Positions 16,404 through 29,036 are shown, counted from the first letter of the stretch. The stretch is DNA of 64,000 bases from an uncultured Acidobacteriota bacterium (GCA_903847195.1 CAINCZ010000037.1:1-64000); one strand, 5' to 3'. Notes: generated by a model from the letters alone, not told the origin. Made by a program: numbers and translations.

Positions 16404-17483
16404 CTACCGCCGCCCTTCCTGCACTTCCTTGTACCCCACCGGCACGGCGAAGCGAACCGGATCCACGAAGCCGGAAGCAAAGCCCGTCATCTCCGTGGTG
16501 GATTCCATCAGTACGGCCGAGGTCGCTCCCGCCTGCGGCGCATCGGCCGGAGCCGATTCTTCCGCCGGAGCGTCAGCTTTCTTACGGCGTCCCAGACCAC
16601 CCAGGCCGCCTAGTCCACCGAGCCGACCGGCGATTGCCGAGGTTGCGCTGCGTTCGGCAACATCTCCGGCCGAAGGCATTGCCGGCCCCTGCTGCGGAGG
16701 GGGCAGCGCGGCTTCCGACGCGGCCGGTAGCGGCTGGCCGTTCACCGTGGTCCCCATGCGCATCACCTGCATCACCGGCACACCCTTGAGCTTCGACATT
16801 TCCTTGACCAGCTCCGCCATCCCCTGCCCCGCGCCGGGCTGCATGGCAGCGAGGTTCGGCGGCACGGAGCCACCCAATACCGTGCCCATCTTCAGCACCA
16901 TGCGGCGGTTGAATTCGCGCACTTCTCCGTAGCCGGGGGTCTCCGGCGCCATCCACATGTCGTTGGTGATCGCGAGCGCGCCCTTTTGCCCGCTCTTCTG
17001 GTCGGTCGCCTCCATGGCCATCGTCAGGATCGCTTCCGAGGCCATCAGTCCGGCGACTTTCTTCTTCGCGCCCGTATTGCGCACGTGCACCGTGAAGTTC
17101 ATCTGCGGCGGGTCGCCCTGAGTCTTGTCCCGCTTCTGCAGGCGCCGCTGTGCCTCTTCCATGCGCTGCTTCATCTGCTGGAAGGTCGTTACCGAATACT
17201 GCTGCCGCTGATGATCGATGTGGGTGATGGTCTCTTTGTCGAGATCGATGATCTCGGTGCGATCGGAATTCGAGCGCACCATGCGATTGTCCTTCACCAT
17301 GACGGTGGAGGTAACCGGCTCGGTCGCCTGGCGGGCCTCACGGCTGATGGCGCCGGCCATTTTCATCATGCCCACGATGGTGCCGCCCGTGATGCGCGTA
17401 GTTTCGTCGTAACGAAAATCGGCCAATGCGGTGGCGGCAAGTAAGAGCGAGAGAGGAACAACAAGTAGTTTACGGAACTTCAT
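16404..17483 (-). CDS. Hypothetical secreted protein
   Basis: This 359-residue protein has a cleavable signal peptide (MKFRKLLVVPLSLLLAATALA). The mature part starts with DFRYDETTRITGGTIVGMMK and resembles exported proteins of the DUF4412 kind, which carry a repeated MVKDNRMV / IIDLDKETITHID beta pattern. I make that link only tentatively. Residues 260-330 are low complexity, with GRLGGLGGLGGLGRRKK followed by an alanine/proline-rich acidic segment. No catalytic motif is seen. It is divergent from gltX with 130 bp between them. Confidence 0.65.
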   Translation of the reverse strand: MKFRKLLVVPLSLLLAATALADFRYDETTRITGGTIVGMMKMAGAISREARQATEPVTSTVMVKDNRMVRSNSDRTEIIDLDKETITHIDHQRQQYSVTTFQQMKQRMEEAQRRLQKRDKTQGDPPQMNFTVHVRNTGAKKKVAGLMASEAILTMAMEATDQKSGQKGALAITNDMWMAPETPGYGEVREFNRRMVLKMGTVLGGSVPPNLAAMQPGAGQGMAELVKEMSKLKGVPVMQVMRMGTTVNGQPLPAASEAALPPPQQGPAMPSAGDVAERSATSAIAGRLGGLGGLGGLGRRKKADAPAEESAPADAPQAGATSAVLMESTTEMTGFASGFVDPVRFAVPVGYKEVQEGRR

Positions 17484-17599
17484 CTACCCCTCCGGGACCG
17501 CGGTCCTGCCCTCAGCAGGCGTGTTGCCAAGTCTACCTCAAGTTGCCGGAGTTATCCGCGCGGGGCCGAGTCGCCGGCCTGGGGCAGAATTCCGCTTGC

Positions 17600-17605
17600 T
17601 ATACT
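17600..17605 (+). promoter_or_regulatory. Probable -10 box (TATACT) of gltX-glnS
   Basis: TATACT ends 8 nt before the gltX ATG at 17614. No clear -35. As with ispD and hslV, the predicted transcript would be nearly leaderless. Confidence 0.4.
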
Positions 17606-17613
17606 AAACGCTT

Positions 17614-19103
17614 ATGATACGAGTGCGATTTGCGCCGTCTCCCACCGGATTTCTTCACGTGGGCAGTGCGCGTACCTTCATCTTCAACTGGCTGTTTGCA
17701 CGCCGTAACGGCGGCACCATGGTGCTGCGTGTTGATGACACAGATGCGGGGCGCAATACCGAAGTTTCAGAGAACTCCATCTTCGAGGGCCTGCGCTGGC
17801 TGGGCCTCGACTGGGACGAGCAGTACCGGCAGTCCGAACGGCTGGCGCTGCATCACGAGATGGCCGCCGCCATCTTCGCCAAGGGGTTGGCCTACCGCGA
17901 CTTCACCCCGGCGCACGCCGGCGAAAGCGAGAAGTCCGGCGCGCAGGGCACGTGGCTGTTCAATCCCGGCATGCGCGAGCTTTCCCGCGAGGAAAGCGAC
18001 CGCCGCGCCGCCTCGGGCGAGCCGTTTGCGCTCCGCTTCAGGGTGCCGCGCGACCGCGAACACATCCTGCGCTTCACCGACGCGGTCTATGGCGAGCAGG
18101 CCAAGTCCACGGCCGACGTCGAAGACTTCGCCCTGCTCCGCTCCGACGGCATGCCCACGTATCACCTGGCCTCCTGCGCCGATGACGCCGACCTGCAAAT
18201 CACGCACATCATTCGCGGCCAGGACCACCTGACCAACACCTTCAAGCACCTGCTCATCTTTGGTGCAGCCGATGCAGAGATTCCGCGCTTTGCGCACCTG
18301 CCGTTGCTGGTTGCCCCCGACGGCACCAAGCTGAGCAAGCGCCGCCACGGACCCGTCGTCAGCGTCACCACCTACCGCGACGCCGGATTTATGCCCGCGG
18401 CGTTCATCAACTTCCTCTCGCTGCTCGGCTGGAACGCGAAGAACGACCAGGAGATGTTCACGCTCGACGACCTGCGCGCCGCTTTTTCGCTCGAGGGTAT
18501 TAATCGGTCCAACGCCGTGGTGAACTTCAAAGAGCCAGCCGAGACGGTGGACGACAGCTTCGATCCCAAGGCATTGTGGCTGAACGCCGAGCACATTCGT
18601 GCGCTCGCCCCTGAGCAACTCACCGAGTTGCTGCTGCCGGTCGTGCAGTCGGCCGGAATCGACGTCACGCGCGAGCGCATGGCGCAGATCACGCCGCTGG
18701 TGCGCGAGCGCATCCGCCTGCTCGGCGACGTGCTTACCGTGGCCGATTTCATTTTGATCCGCGAGTTGTCGCCCTATGATCCGGCAGAGTTGATTCCGCA
18801 GAAGGGCGACGCCGCGCAGGCCGTGCGCGTGCTCACGGCGGCGCGCGAGCTGCTGGCCAGTACCGAGTTCACCCACGCCGCGCTGGACCCCGCTCTGCGC
18901 GAGGCGGCGAAGGCGCTGGGCATCAAGGCCGGACCGATGTTCCAGCCCATCCGTGTGGCTGTCTGCGGACGCAAGAACGCGCCGCCGCTGTTTGAAACGC
19001 TCGAGGTGCTCGGACGCGAAGTCGCGCTCGAGCGCCTTGATCAGGCTATCGTTAAGATTGCAGCAACTGCGCCGCCGACTAGCGCGGCAAAGGAACACCA
19101 TTC

Positions 19104-19107
<4 letters not shown>
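17614..19107 (+). CDS. gltX: Glutamate-tRNA ligase
   Basis: This 497-residue class I synthetase charges tRNA(Glu). The HIGH-like motif is in [13 protein letters not shown] (about 9-21), the KMSKS-like motif is KLSKRRH (about 240-246), and the anticodon-binding domain covers roughly the last 170 residues. It overlaps the following glnS by 4 nt (ATGA), implying translational coupling. Having both gltX and glnS means Gln-tRNA can be made directly. Confidence 0.95.
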
Positions 19108-20816
<1,709 letters not shown>

Positions 20817-20945
20817 TTCTATTCGAGCTGTTCCCTAAGACATTACACCCAGGCGCCCAGTAGCGGGTGGGTGCGCTGCTACTGAAGGTGCTCGAGCGGT
20901 GCGCCGTCCGTTTCTGCCCGCTGCCAGCTTCTTGCGCCCGGGAAA

Positions 20946-21347
20946 TCACCTTACCCCTGGCTGCTCTCTCTCTGCTTCCAGCAACCCGATCAGCCTGGTC
21001 GAGCTCTCATCCAGCAGCTTCACCAGCAACTTGATTTCGTTTCTTGAATGTCGCGAACTCAGCAGCTTGACAATCTCTGCGGCGTCTTCGTGGAAATGCC
21101 GATGCACTTGCCTCACCTCCTCATAGCGCGCTGCGCTCGCGAAGCGGCTCGCGTTCGCCTGCAGCCAGCGGCCAAACTCGCAAGCCGAATCCTGCAGCAC
21201 GACCGCAGGGTCAAGCAGATCCCGCTCAATGCCGGCAATCACATTATGGAAATGCGTGATCCAGCCGATGTGGGCCATGATGGCGAGGTCGGAGGCTTCG
21301 TATTTCATAAACAGAATGTGTCCCGGTACAGAGAGGTCCGCAGGCAT
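20946..21347 (-). CDS. Stand-alone CZB (chemoreceptor zinc-binding) domain protein
   Basis: This 133-residue all-helical protein carries the zinc-site pattern of CZB domains: H26 in AHIGWITHFH, C56 in ACEFGRWL, and H82 and H86 in VHRHFHEDA. CZB domains usually sit at the C-terminus of chemoreceptors or diguanylate cyclases (DgcZ) and sense zinc or hypochlorous acid through the Cys-Zn centre. Here nothing else is attached. The start could also be M14. It precedes no receptor; the hybrid histidine kinase gene lies 138 bp away on the same strand and might be its partner, which is inference. Confidence 0.75.
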   Translation of the reverse strand: MPADLSVPGHILFMKYEASDLAIMAHIGWITHFHNVIAGIERDLLDPAVVLQDSACEFGRWLQANASRFASAARYEEVRQVHRHFHEDAAEIVKLLSSRHSRNEIKLLVKLLDESSTRLIGLLEAEREQPGVR

Positions 21348-21484
21348 AAGAGCAGAGTCCTGCAGGCAGATTCAAGAGTATCTTCGCGGCCCTATACCGC
21401 CGATAGCCCAGATTGCTAACCTCGAGGTAGCTGGTAGTTGGCAATGCGCCGCGCCTGAGAGGGTTGGAACAACCGGCAATGACC

Positions 21485-23926
21485 CTACACCGCCCTCCTG
21501 TTCCGGTCCAGCGCCAGGCGGCGGTCCAGCACTTCGCGCACCAGGCGCAGCACGCGGTCGGGAGTAAACGGCTTTTGCAGGAAGTTGTTGGGCGCGGCTC
21601 CGGGGAAGGAGCCGTTGTGAACCAGCGCGTTGTCGGTGTAGCCCGACATGTAGATGACCGCCAGGCCGGGCGATTGCTGCAGGAGCTTCTCCGCGAGGTC
21701 CTGGCCGCGCATCTCCGGCATGATCACGTCGGTCAGCAGCAGGTCCAACGGGCCCGGAAACTCTTTCAACTTGCGCAGCGCGTCGGGTCCGTTTCCGGCG
21801 GAGATCACTTTATATCCCTGGTTGCTCAGCACATGCACCAGCAGTTCGCGCAGCTGTACCTCGTCTTCCACCAGCAGGAGGGTTTCGTTGCCGCATAGCG
21901 AAAGCTCCATCACGGCCGGCTTGAAGGCCTGCGCCGCCGAGCCGGTCGTCGCCGGGAAGTAGATCTTGAACGTTGTGCCCTGGCCCGGTTCACTGTAAAC
22001 CCAGATGTGCCCACCGCTCTGATTGACGATGCCGTAGACGGTCGCCAGTCCGAGGCCCGTTCCCTTGCCGGCTTCCTTGGTGGTGAAGAACGGCTCGAAG
22101 ATGCGGCTGCGCGTCGCTTCGTCCATGCCGTGGCCAGTATCGGTGACGGCCAGCAGGACGTATTCGCCTGGACGCACGCCGTGGTGCAGCGCGTCCTGAT
22201 CGGTGAAGCCCACGTTGCTCGTCTCGATGGTCAGCTTGCCGCCCCGGGGCATGGCGTCGCGCGAGTTGACGACGAGGTTCATGACGACCTGCTCGACCTG
22301 GGCCGGATCAGCCTTGATGTTGCGCAACTCGTCGCCGCCGATGAAGCGCACATCGACGTCTTCGCCCACCAGCCGCGGCAGGATCTTGGAGATGCCCGAC
22401 ATGACCCGGTTCAGGTCGATCACCTCAGGGCGCATCACCTGCTTGCGGCTGAAGGCCAGCAGTTGACGAGTCAGGGCGGTGGCGCGCTCCGAGGCTGCCA
22501 GTATCTGGTCGGCGGCGGCGCGGATCGGATCGTCGCCGTGGTTGCTGGTCTGCACCAGGTACGCATAGCCGACGATGATGCTGAGCAGGTTGTTGAAGTC
22601 GTGCGCCACCCCTCCAGCCAACCGGCCCACGGCTTCCAACTTCTGCGCGTGCAACAACTGCGACTCGAGCCGTTTGCGGTCGGCGATGTCGCGGAACATC
22701 GTCGCCAGGCCGACCACCACGCCAGTCTTGTCCAGGATGGGCGAAATCGTAAGACTCACATCGATCGCCCGCCCGTCGCGGCGCATGCGCATCGTTTCCT
22801 TGGTCTCGCTCAGGCCCTTGCGCACCGTTTCGATGTTGGCCGAAACCTCATCGTCGGCGTTGGGCGGAAGCAGCATGCGCGCATTGCGCCCAATCGCTTC
22901 CTGCGCCGCGTAACCGAACAGCCGCTCGGCCGCCGGGTTCCAGCTCGTCACCACGCCTTCGAGATCTTCCCCGACGATGGCGTCCTGCGAAGAATCGACA
23001 ATGGCCGCCATCTGGCGCAAGCGCTGCTCATAGGCATAGCGCTCGGTGACGTCGCGCAGGCGCACCGTCATGATCTTGCGGCCCCCAGCCTCGAACTTTG
23101 AGATCGAAGCCTCGGCCGGGAATTCACTGCCGTCGGCGCGGCGACCAAACAGGGTGCCGCGAGCATTCATCGGGCGCAACTGGTCGTGCGCCTGGGCGAA
23201 ATCACGCACGTGGCTGCCGTGCCCGGCGCGGTAGCGCTGCGGAATCAGCAGGTCAAGCGGGCGCCCCATCGCCTCTTCGCGGCGGAAGCCGAATATCTTC
23301 TCCGCGCCGGAGTTGAAGAGGGTGATTTTCTGGTCTTCATCGACACTGATGATGGCGTCTTCCGAGATCTGCACTACGCCGCCGAAATGCAGGTAGGCGG
23401 TCTCAAGCGATTCGTTCTTGCGGTAGAGCGCAGCCGTCAGCAGGTACAACAGCACCGCGGTCGCCGCGAGTCCGGCATACAGAATGCTCCAGAAGACGAT
23501 GCCGCTACGTCCAGGCAGGTAGAGGAACGCCATCGCGAGGTTGAGGCCCAGCGCCAGCAACCCGGGCCGAGGGCCGCCAAACCAGGTAGCTACCACCACA
23601 GCGCCCAGCAGCGGATAGTAGAGCGGGCGGCCATGCGGCAGCAGCAGAGCCAGTCCGATCGCCAGCAGGCTCACCACTACGGCAAAGCCATAACGGTACA
23701 AAGGTAGCCTCGTCGGCAGCGGTCGAAGCGGGCCGGACAACTCGAACCGAGAATCGGCTGAAGACTTTGGCATTCGCGTGGTATTGGGTAACCATGGCCG
23801 AAGACGTCCGGCCATTACTTGGATGAAGTGAATTGCAGCTCTGGTTGTTCCGGTGCACCGCTTAATCGCAAGCCAACCTGCGCCTCTCCCATTTCCTGCC
23901 GGCACTTGCGCCGTCGGCCCGCTCAT
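21485..23926 (-). CDS. Membrane hybrid histidine kinase with two PAS domains and a receiver
   Basis: This 813-residue sensor kinase has the domain order: a membrane region of about four helices (residues 78-165, DUF4118-like), PAS 1 (about 180-295), PAS 2 (about 305-415), dimerisation/phosphoacceptor helix with H441 in [11 protein letters not shown], HATPase domain with N-box [14 protein letters not shown] and [13 protein letters not shown], and a C-terminal receiver with phospho-acceptor D732 in [10 protein letters not shown]. The FNNLL-type H-box plus fused receiver is typical of hybrid kinases passing phosphate to a separate regulator. No ligand-specific residues are evident. The first about 50 residues are unlike the family, so an internal start (23815 or 23773) is possible. 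No response regulator is adjacent. Confidence 0.88.
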   Translation of the reverse strand: MSGPTAQVPAGNGRGAGWLAIKRCTGTTRAAIHFIQVMAGRLRPWLPNTTRMPKSSADSRFELSGPLRPLPTRLPLYRYGFAVVVSLLAIGLALLLPHGRPLYYPLLGAVVVATWFGGPRPGLLALGLNLAMAFLYLPGRSGIVFWSILYAGLAATAVLLYLLTAALYRKNESLETAYLHFGGVVQISEDAIISVDEDQKITLFNSGAEKIFGFRREEAMGRPLDLLIPQRYRAGHGSHVRDFAQAHDQLRPMNARGTLFGRRADGSEFPAEASISKFEAGGRKIMTVRLRDVTERYAYEQRLRQMAAIVDSSQDAIVGEDLEGVVTSWNPAAERLFGYAAQEAIGRNARMLLPPNADDEVSANIETVRKGLSETKETMRMRRDGRAIDVSLTISPILDKTGVVVGLATMFRDIADRKRLESQLLHAQKLEAVGRLAGGVAHDFNNLLSIIVGYAYLVQTSNHGDDPIRAAADQILAASERATALTRQLLAFSRKQVMRPEVIDLNRVMSGISKILPRLVGEDVDVRFIGGDELRNIKADPAQVEQVVMNLVVNSRDAMPRGGKLTIETSNVGFTDQDALHHGVRPGEYVLLAVTDTGHGMDEATRSRIFEPFFTTKEAGKGTGLGLATVYGIVNQSGGHIWVYSEPGQGTTFKIYFPATTGSAAQAFKPAVMELSLCGNETLLLVEDEVQLRELLVHVLSNQGYKVISAGNGPDALRKLKEFPGPLDLLLTDVIMPEMRGQDLAEKLLQQSPGLAVIYMSGYTDNALVHNGSFPGAAPNNFLQKPFTPDRVLRLVREVLDRRLALDRNRRAV

Positions 23927-24269
23927 TCCACCATCATGTGATTCGCCTCACAGCGTAGGGTGACAAAATCTTTCGGCCAGGCAGGTTCCGTGTCACTGGA
24001 ATGGATCCCCGCCCGGACATCCCGGTTAGCTGTCAAGGGGCGAAAAGGCATCTGATGCCGCCAAGTTGCTGAATCGCCGCCAGTTCCAGTCGCACATTTC
24101 ATGTCTCAATCCGCCATGCGGCTCTGACATACTGGAATCAGCCATTGAGAGAGCCCCGAACTGCGCATTCCAGCGTGGTTCGGGGCTTTTTTTGCCACCG
24201 CAATCGCCGCGTTCCACGCGCTTGGCCGCCGTGCTCCGTGCACGCGATGTGGCGGCCACAGGAGAATTC
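23927..24269. other. 343-bp gap between divergent genes with an orphan terminator
   Basis: No gene is seen. The right half contains a plus-strand Rho-independent terminator (separate entry) with no plus-strand gene upstream, so a short untranslated transcript or a long lysozyme leader is possible. Confidence 0.6.
24152..24193 (+). terminator. Orphan Rho-independent terminator upstream of the lysozyme gene
   Basis: A 10-bp stem, AGCCCCGAAC (24152-24161) with GTTCGGGGCT (24178-24187), is followed by a run of seven T residues. It points toward the lysozyme gene and lies 76 bp before its start. No coding sequence lies on the plus strand between 20817 and here. Confidence 0.8.
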
Positions 24270-24788
24270 ATGCGCACCAGCAGGGCAGGACTACAACTCA
24301 TTGAAGAATACGAAGGCTTTGTTCCGGCGCTTTACGACGATGCGGCCGGGCATTGCACTATCGGCTATGGCACGCTCGTCCACCGCGGACCGCACAAAGC
24401 CGCCGACCGGCGCGAGCAGCCCTACCTGGGCGGCATCACGCACGCCGAGGCCGAGCAGCTGCTCAGGTCGCACGTTGAGCAGATCGAGGGCGCCATCGAG
24501 CGGCTTGTCAAAGTAGCGCTGAGCCAGCCGCAGTTCGACGCGCTGGTTGCGTTCATCTACAACGTCGGCCTGGGCAATTTCTGCCGTTCCACGCTGCTGC
24601 ACAAGCTCAACTCCGGCGACTATGCCGCCGTGCCGCGCGAGTTGCAGCGCTTCGTCTACGCCGGCAGCAAGCAGCTGGCGGGCCTGGTGGCCCGCCGCGC
24701 CCGCGAGGCCGAACTTTGGCGCTCGGGCGATGCCTCCCCCGCGGCATTGCCGGCGCGGGAACCCGCACAACCATCCGCTTTCGATTAG
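24270..24788 (+). CDS. Phage-type lysozyme (glycoside hydrolase family 24)
   Basis: This 172-residue muramidase would cleave the peptidoglycan MurNAc-GlcNAc bond. The T4-lysozyme catalytic triad is complete with its spacing E15-x8-D24-x5-T30 (EGFVPALYDD, then HCTIGYGT). Further family features are SQPQFDALVAFIYNVGLGNF and GLVARRAREAELW. There is no signal peptide or SAR anchor, so export would need a holin or lysis. The ATG at 24270 has a strong AGGAGA 4 nt upstream. No other phage gene is adjacent; it sits just before the housekeeping hslVU operon, so it may be a domesticated endolysin. Confidence 0.9.
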   Translation: MRTSRAGLQLIEEYEGFVPALYDDAAGHCTIGYGTLVHRGPHKAADRREQPYLGGITHAEAEQLLRSHVEQIEGAIERLVKVALSQPQFDALVAFIYNVGLGNFCRSTLLHKLNSGDYAAVPRELQRFVYAGSKQLAGLVARRAREAELWRSGDASPAALPAREPAQPSAFD

Positions 24789-24846
24789 GCTTACGACCGG
24801 CCTTCGATCTCCCCCGGCATCGGCGGGGCGCCAGCCTCCTGGCTGC

Positions 24847-24852
24847 TATAAT
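24847..24852 (+). promoter_or_regulatory. Probable -10 box (TATAAT) of hslVU
   Basis: A perfect TATAAT ends 11 nt before the hslV ATG at 24864. No clear -35. The ribosome binding site ACGAGG overlaps the predicted transcription start. Confidence 0.4.
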
Positions 24853-24863
24853 CAACGAGGCTC

Positions 24864-25406
24864 ATGAAGAAAACACCTTTAGTCCGCTCTACAACAGTCC
24901 TGTGCGTTCGCCGGGACGGCTTGGTCGTAATGGCCGGCGACGGTCAGGTCACGCTGGGCGAGGGTGTGGTCAAGCACAACGCCCGCAAGATCCGCCGGCT
25001 CTATCAGGACAAGATTTTGGCTGGCTTCGCCGGTTCCACCGCTGATGCCTTCTCGCTGCAGACGCGCTTTGAGGCAAAACTTGAGCAGTATCACGGGAAT
25101 CTGGGGCGCGCCGCCGTCGAACTGGCCAAGGACTGGCGCACCGACAAGATGCTGCGCCATCTGGAAGCCATGCTGCTGGTCGCCGACACCAGCGCCACAT
25201 ACCTGATCAGCGGCGCAGGCGACGTGATCGAGCCGGAGTCCGGAATTGCCGCCATCGGCAGCGGAGGGCCTTTCGCCATGGCCGCCGCCGAGGCGCTGCT
25301 GCTCAATACCGACCTGACGGCCCGCAAGATCGCCGAAGAGGCGATGCGGATCGCCGGCAAGATTTGCATCTACACCAACGACAAAGCAGTTTTTGAGGAG
25401 TTGTAG
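24864..25406 (+). CDS. hslV: ATP-dependent protease proteolytic subunit HslV
   Basis: This 180-residue proteasome-like threonine protease forms the HslVU complex with HslU. The mature N-terminal nucleophile is expected to be T10 in [11 protein letters not shown], because family proteins start TTIL(S)VRR after processing. The predicted propeptide of nine residues (MKKTPLVRS) is longer than the single Met of E. coli. The GDGQVTLG and [10 protein letters not shown] blocks are present. hslU follows 54 bp later. Confidence 0.95.
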   Translation: MKKTPLVRSTTVLCVRRDGLVVMAGDGQVTLGEGVVKHNARKIRRLYQDKILAGFAGSTADAFSLQTRFEAKLEQYHGNLGRAAVELAKDWRTDKMLRHLEAMLLVADTSATYLISGAGDVIEPESGIAAIGSGGPFAMAAAEALLLNTDLTARKIAEEAMRIAGKICIYTNDKAVFEEL

Positions 25407-25460
25407 GCGTTGCAGTGAGGCCGCGCCGTTTCGCCCCGCCCCGTGCGGGGCAATCATGTT

Positions 25461-26876
<1,416 letters not shown>

Positions 26877-26912
26877 CGGATTGTTTCTGCGGTTGTTCGC
26901 CCGCAAAGCATT

Positions 26913-26943
26913 TCGGCCCGCCAGAAGGCGGGCCGATTTTTTT
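26913..26943 (+). terminator. Rho-independent terminator after hslU
   Basis: A 10-bp stem, TCGGCCCGCC (26913-26922) with GGCGGGCCGA (26927-26936), has an AGAA loop and is followed by seven T residues. Confidence 0.9.
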
Positions 26944-27005
26944 GCCTGCGGAAAAGGCGCTGCCGTTCTCGCGAGAACCCGCAGCGCCGGAGGTGAATCG
27001 CGTGA

Positions 27006-28055
27006 CTAGCGGCGGCTGTCTTTAGACTTGTCACTGCCCTTGGAGCTGTCGGAGCGGCTGCCGGCACCGCCGCTGCGGCCAGTACCGCCGGAGCCGGCCG
27101 TCGGAGTGCTCGGCTTGGTGGCAACTGGCGGCGGTCCCGTCTTCGGCGTACTCGTCTTCGGCGTGGGTGTTGGCGTGCCAGTCCTTGGCGTAGCCGTCGG
27201 TGTACCCGTCTTCGGTGTGGCTGTTGGCGTACCCGTCTTCGGTGTGGCTGTTGGCGTACCCGTCTTTGGCGTAGCCGTTGGCGTACCCGTCTTTGGCGTA
27301 GCCGTTGGCGTACCCGTCTTTGGCGTAGCCGTCGGTGTACCCGTCTTCGGTGTGGCTGTTGGCGTACCCGTCTTTGGCGTAGCCGTCGGTGTACCCGTCT
27401 TCGGTGTGGCTGTTGGCGTACCAGTCTTTGGCGTAGCCGTTGGTGTACCCGTCTTCGGCGTACCGGTTGGCGGGGTGCCCTTCACGCCGGGCTGGTTGCC
27501 GCCCTGCGGATTGCCCTTCACGCCGGGCTGGCTGCCGCCCTGCGGATTGCCTTTCACGCCGGGCTGGTTGCCGCCCTGCGGATTACCCTTCACACCGGGT
27601 TGGTTGCCGCCCTGCGGATTGCCTTTCACGCCGGGTTGGTTGCCGCCCTGCGGATTACCCTTCACACCGGGTTGGTTGCCGGGGCCAGTCCGGGGACCCG
27701 GTCCGGCTCCCTGCGGGCCGCGCGGCCGTTGCATCTGCTCGTGGCGGCGGCGCTCGATTTCACGACGGCGCTCAAGCTCACGGCGGCGTTCGGCATCGCG
27801 CCGCGTTTCGCGTTCGCGCTCAACCTCGCAAGTGCGGCGGAGTCTGTCGACCTCGTGCCGACGAGCCCGCGCCTGATGGCTGTCCTCGCCATAGCGGTCA
27901 GCTTCGTGCCGCAGCCGTGCGTTTTCGTTGCGCAGCCGCTGCTCGCATTGGCGATAAGTGATCGCGTTAGCGGCAAGAGAGCTGCCCATAACCACGAAGC
28001 ACGCCACAGCCAGGCCGCCTAATAGAATCCTGCGAATAAAACGGGAACTCGGCAT
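27006..28055 (-). CDS. Secreted low-complexity repeat protein
   Basis: This 349-residue protein has a signal peptide (about residues 1-31, RRILLGGLAVACFVVMGSSL), then an arginine/glutamate-rich coiled region (about 35-108, RERETRRDAERRRELERRRE). Next come six copies of a 12-residue unit (GNQPGVKGNPQG), then about eleven copies of a 9-residue unit (TPTATPKTG) and a serine/glycine/lysine-rich end. The collagen-like Gly spacing and the Thr/Pro repeats suggest an extended surface or matrix protein, with threonines possible glycosylation sites. No catalytic motif. The ATG at 28055 was chosen for MPSSRFIRR. Confidence 0.75.
   Translation of the reverse strand: MPSSRFIRRILLGGLAVACFVVMGSSLAANAITYRQCEQRLRNENARLRHEADRYGEDSHQARARRHEVDRLRRTCEVERERETRRDAERRRELERRREIERRRHEQMQRPRGPQGAGPGPRTGPGNQPGVKGNPQGGNQPGVKGNPQGGNQPGVKGNPQGGNQPGVKGNPQGGSQPGVKGNPQGGNQPGVKGTPPTGTPKTGTPTATPKTGTPTATPKTGTPTATPKTGTPTATPKTGTPTATPKTGTPTATPKTGTPTATPKTGTPTATPKTGTPTATPKTGTPTATPRTGTPTPTPKTSTPKTGPPPVATKPSTPTAGSGGTGRSGGAGSRSDSSKGSDKSKDSRR
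27161..27470. repeat. About eleven tandem copies of a 27-bp unit
   Basis: The DNA alternates units such as GTACCCGTCTTTGGCGTAGC with near-identical sequence, period 27 bp, encoding TPTATPKTG on the minus strand. Copies differ mostly at synonymous third positions (CTTCGG versus CTTTGG). Confidence 0.9.
27480..27680. repeat. 5.6 tandem copies of a 36-bp unit
   Basis: Units begin at 27480, 27516, 27552, 27588, 27624 and 27660 (partial) and encode GNQPGVKGNPQG on the minus strand. Neighbouring copies are almost identical, with one N to S change. Confidence 0.9.
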
Positions 28056-28361
28056 TGCGCCATCCTCCATTGAGTAGAAACGCGGTCACGCCCGGCAAAC
28101 CGGGGATCGCCAAGGGTGACTGTTTCCATGAGTGCTTTTGCAGTTTTCGTTGGAAGCTCCCGTTTGTCAAACCCTTTAATGAGGCGGGACGGACATCTGA
28201 AGCAGCGGTGGACCAAAGCGAAACTAAAGACCAAAATTACCCAGCCGGCGAGCGGGTGTGCAGTTGCCGTATGACGGCCAGCGCAGAAACAGCAAACCCC
28301 GGATTCGCCGCTAGCGGCAAATCCGGGGCACTGCAGGAAACAAACTCAACCGGAGAGAGGC
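28056..28361. other. 306-bp gap between the repeat-protein gene and tsf
   Basis: It contains the presumed promoter region of the repeat-protein gene on the right of its start, and a strong hairpin near the tsf end (separate entry). No gene is seen. Confidence 0.6.
28297..28329 (-). terminator. Likely terminator of the rpsB-tsf operon
   Basis: A long hairpin, CCCCGGATT-C-GCCGC (28297-28311) with GCGGC-A-AATCCGGGG, has a two-base loop and one internal mismatch. On the minus strand it is followed by the T-rich sequence GTTTGCTGTTTCTG. It lies 33 bp after the tsf stop. Confidence 0.7.
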
Positions 28362-29036
28362 TTACGCCTTCGGCGCATCGCCCTCGGCGGCTTCCGGCCC
28401 CTGTTGCACCTGCGCCAGGGTGAACGCCGCCTCGCCAACCTTGAAGCGGACAAAGCGGCGGACGCTGATGTTCTCGCCCAGCTTGCCGACCTTGGTGGCG
28501 ATCAACTGGTTGATCGAGATGTTCTGGTCCTTGATGAAGGGCTGTTCGAGCAGGCAGACTTCCTCATAGAACTTGCCCATCTTGCCTTCGATCATCTTTT
28601 CGACCACTTGCGGAGGCTTGCCGCTGGCGGCAGCCTGGGCGCGGTAGATGTCCTTTTCGCGCTCGTACGCTTCCGGCGTCACGTCTTCCTTGCGGACGAA
28701 GCGGGGATCGGTGGCGGCGATGTGCATCGCGATGTCGTGGATCAGTTCCTTGAAGTCTTCCGTGCGGGCGACGAAGTCGCTCTCGCAGTTGACTTCCAAG
28801 AGAACGCCTATCTTGCCGCCGGCGTGGATGTAGCTCTCAACCGCGCCTTCCTTGGTGGCGCGGCCGGACTTCTTGCCCATTACGGCGATGCCGTGCTTGC
28901 GCAGCCAATCGGTGGCCTTTTCCAGATCGCCCTGGCATTCGACGAGGGCCCTCTTGCAGTCCATCATGGGAGCGCCGGTCTTATCGCGCAGTTCCTTGAC
29001 GACAGCGGCGGAGATGTTGCTGGGGGAAGTGCTCAT
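28362..29036 (-). CDS. tsf: Elongation factor Ts
   Basis: This 224-residue protein is the nucleotide-exchange factor for EF-Tu. The N-terminal module VKELRDKTGAPMMDCKRAL and the core GGKIGVLLEVNCESDFVAR are diagnostic. It is shorter than E. coli EF-Ts (283), with a single-core form like that of many non-proteobacteria. The ATG at 29036 was chosen because MSTSPSNISAAVVKELR is the family start. It follows rpsB with a 190-bp gap that contains a hairpin. Confidence 0.95.
   Translation of the reverse strand: MSTSPSNISAAVVKELRDKTGAPMMDCKRALVECQGDLEKATDWLRKHGIAVMGKKSGRATKEGAVESYIHAGGKIGVLLEVNCESDFVARTEDFKELIHDIAMHIAATDPRFVRKEDVTPEAYEREKDIYRAQAAASGKPPQVVEKMIEGKMGKFYEEVCLLEQPFIKDQNISINQLIATKVGKLGENISVRRFVRFKVGEAAFTLAQVQQGPEAAEGDAPKA

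Noticed and set aside
27161..27680. Possible CRISPR array
   Set aside because: Repeats are contiguous, without unique spacers, and lie inside a coding frame.
27028..27876. Long plus-strand frame of valine/phenylalanine/glycine repeats
   Set aside because: It is the antisense reading of the tandem repeats in the secreted protein gene, without a ribosome binding site or domain.
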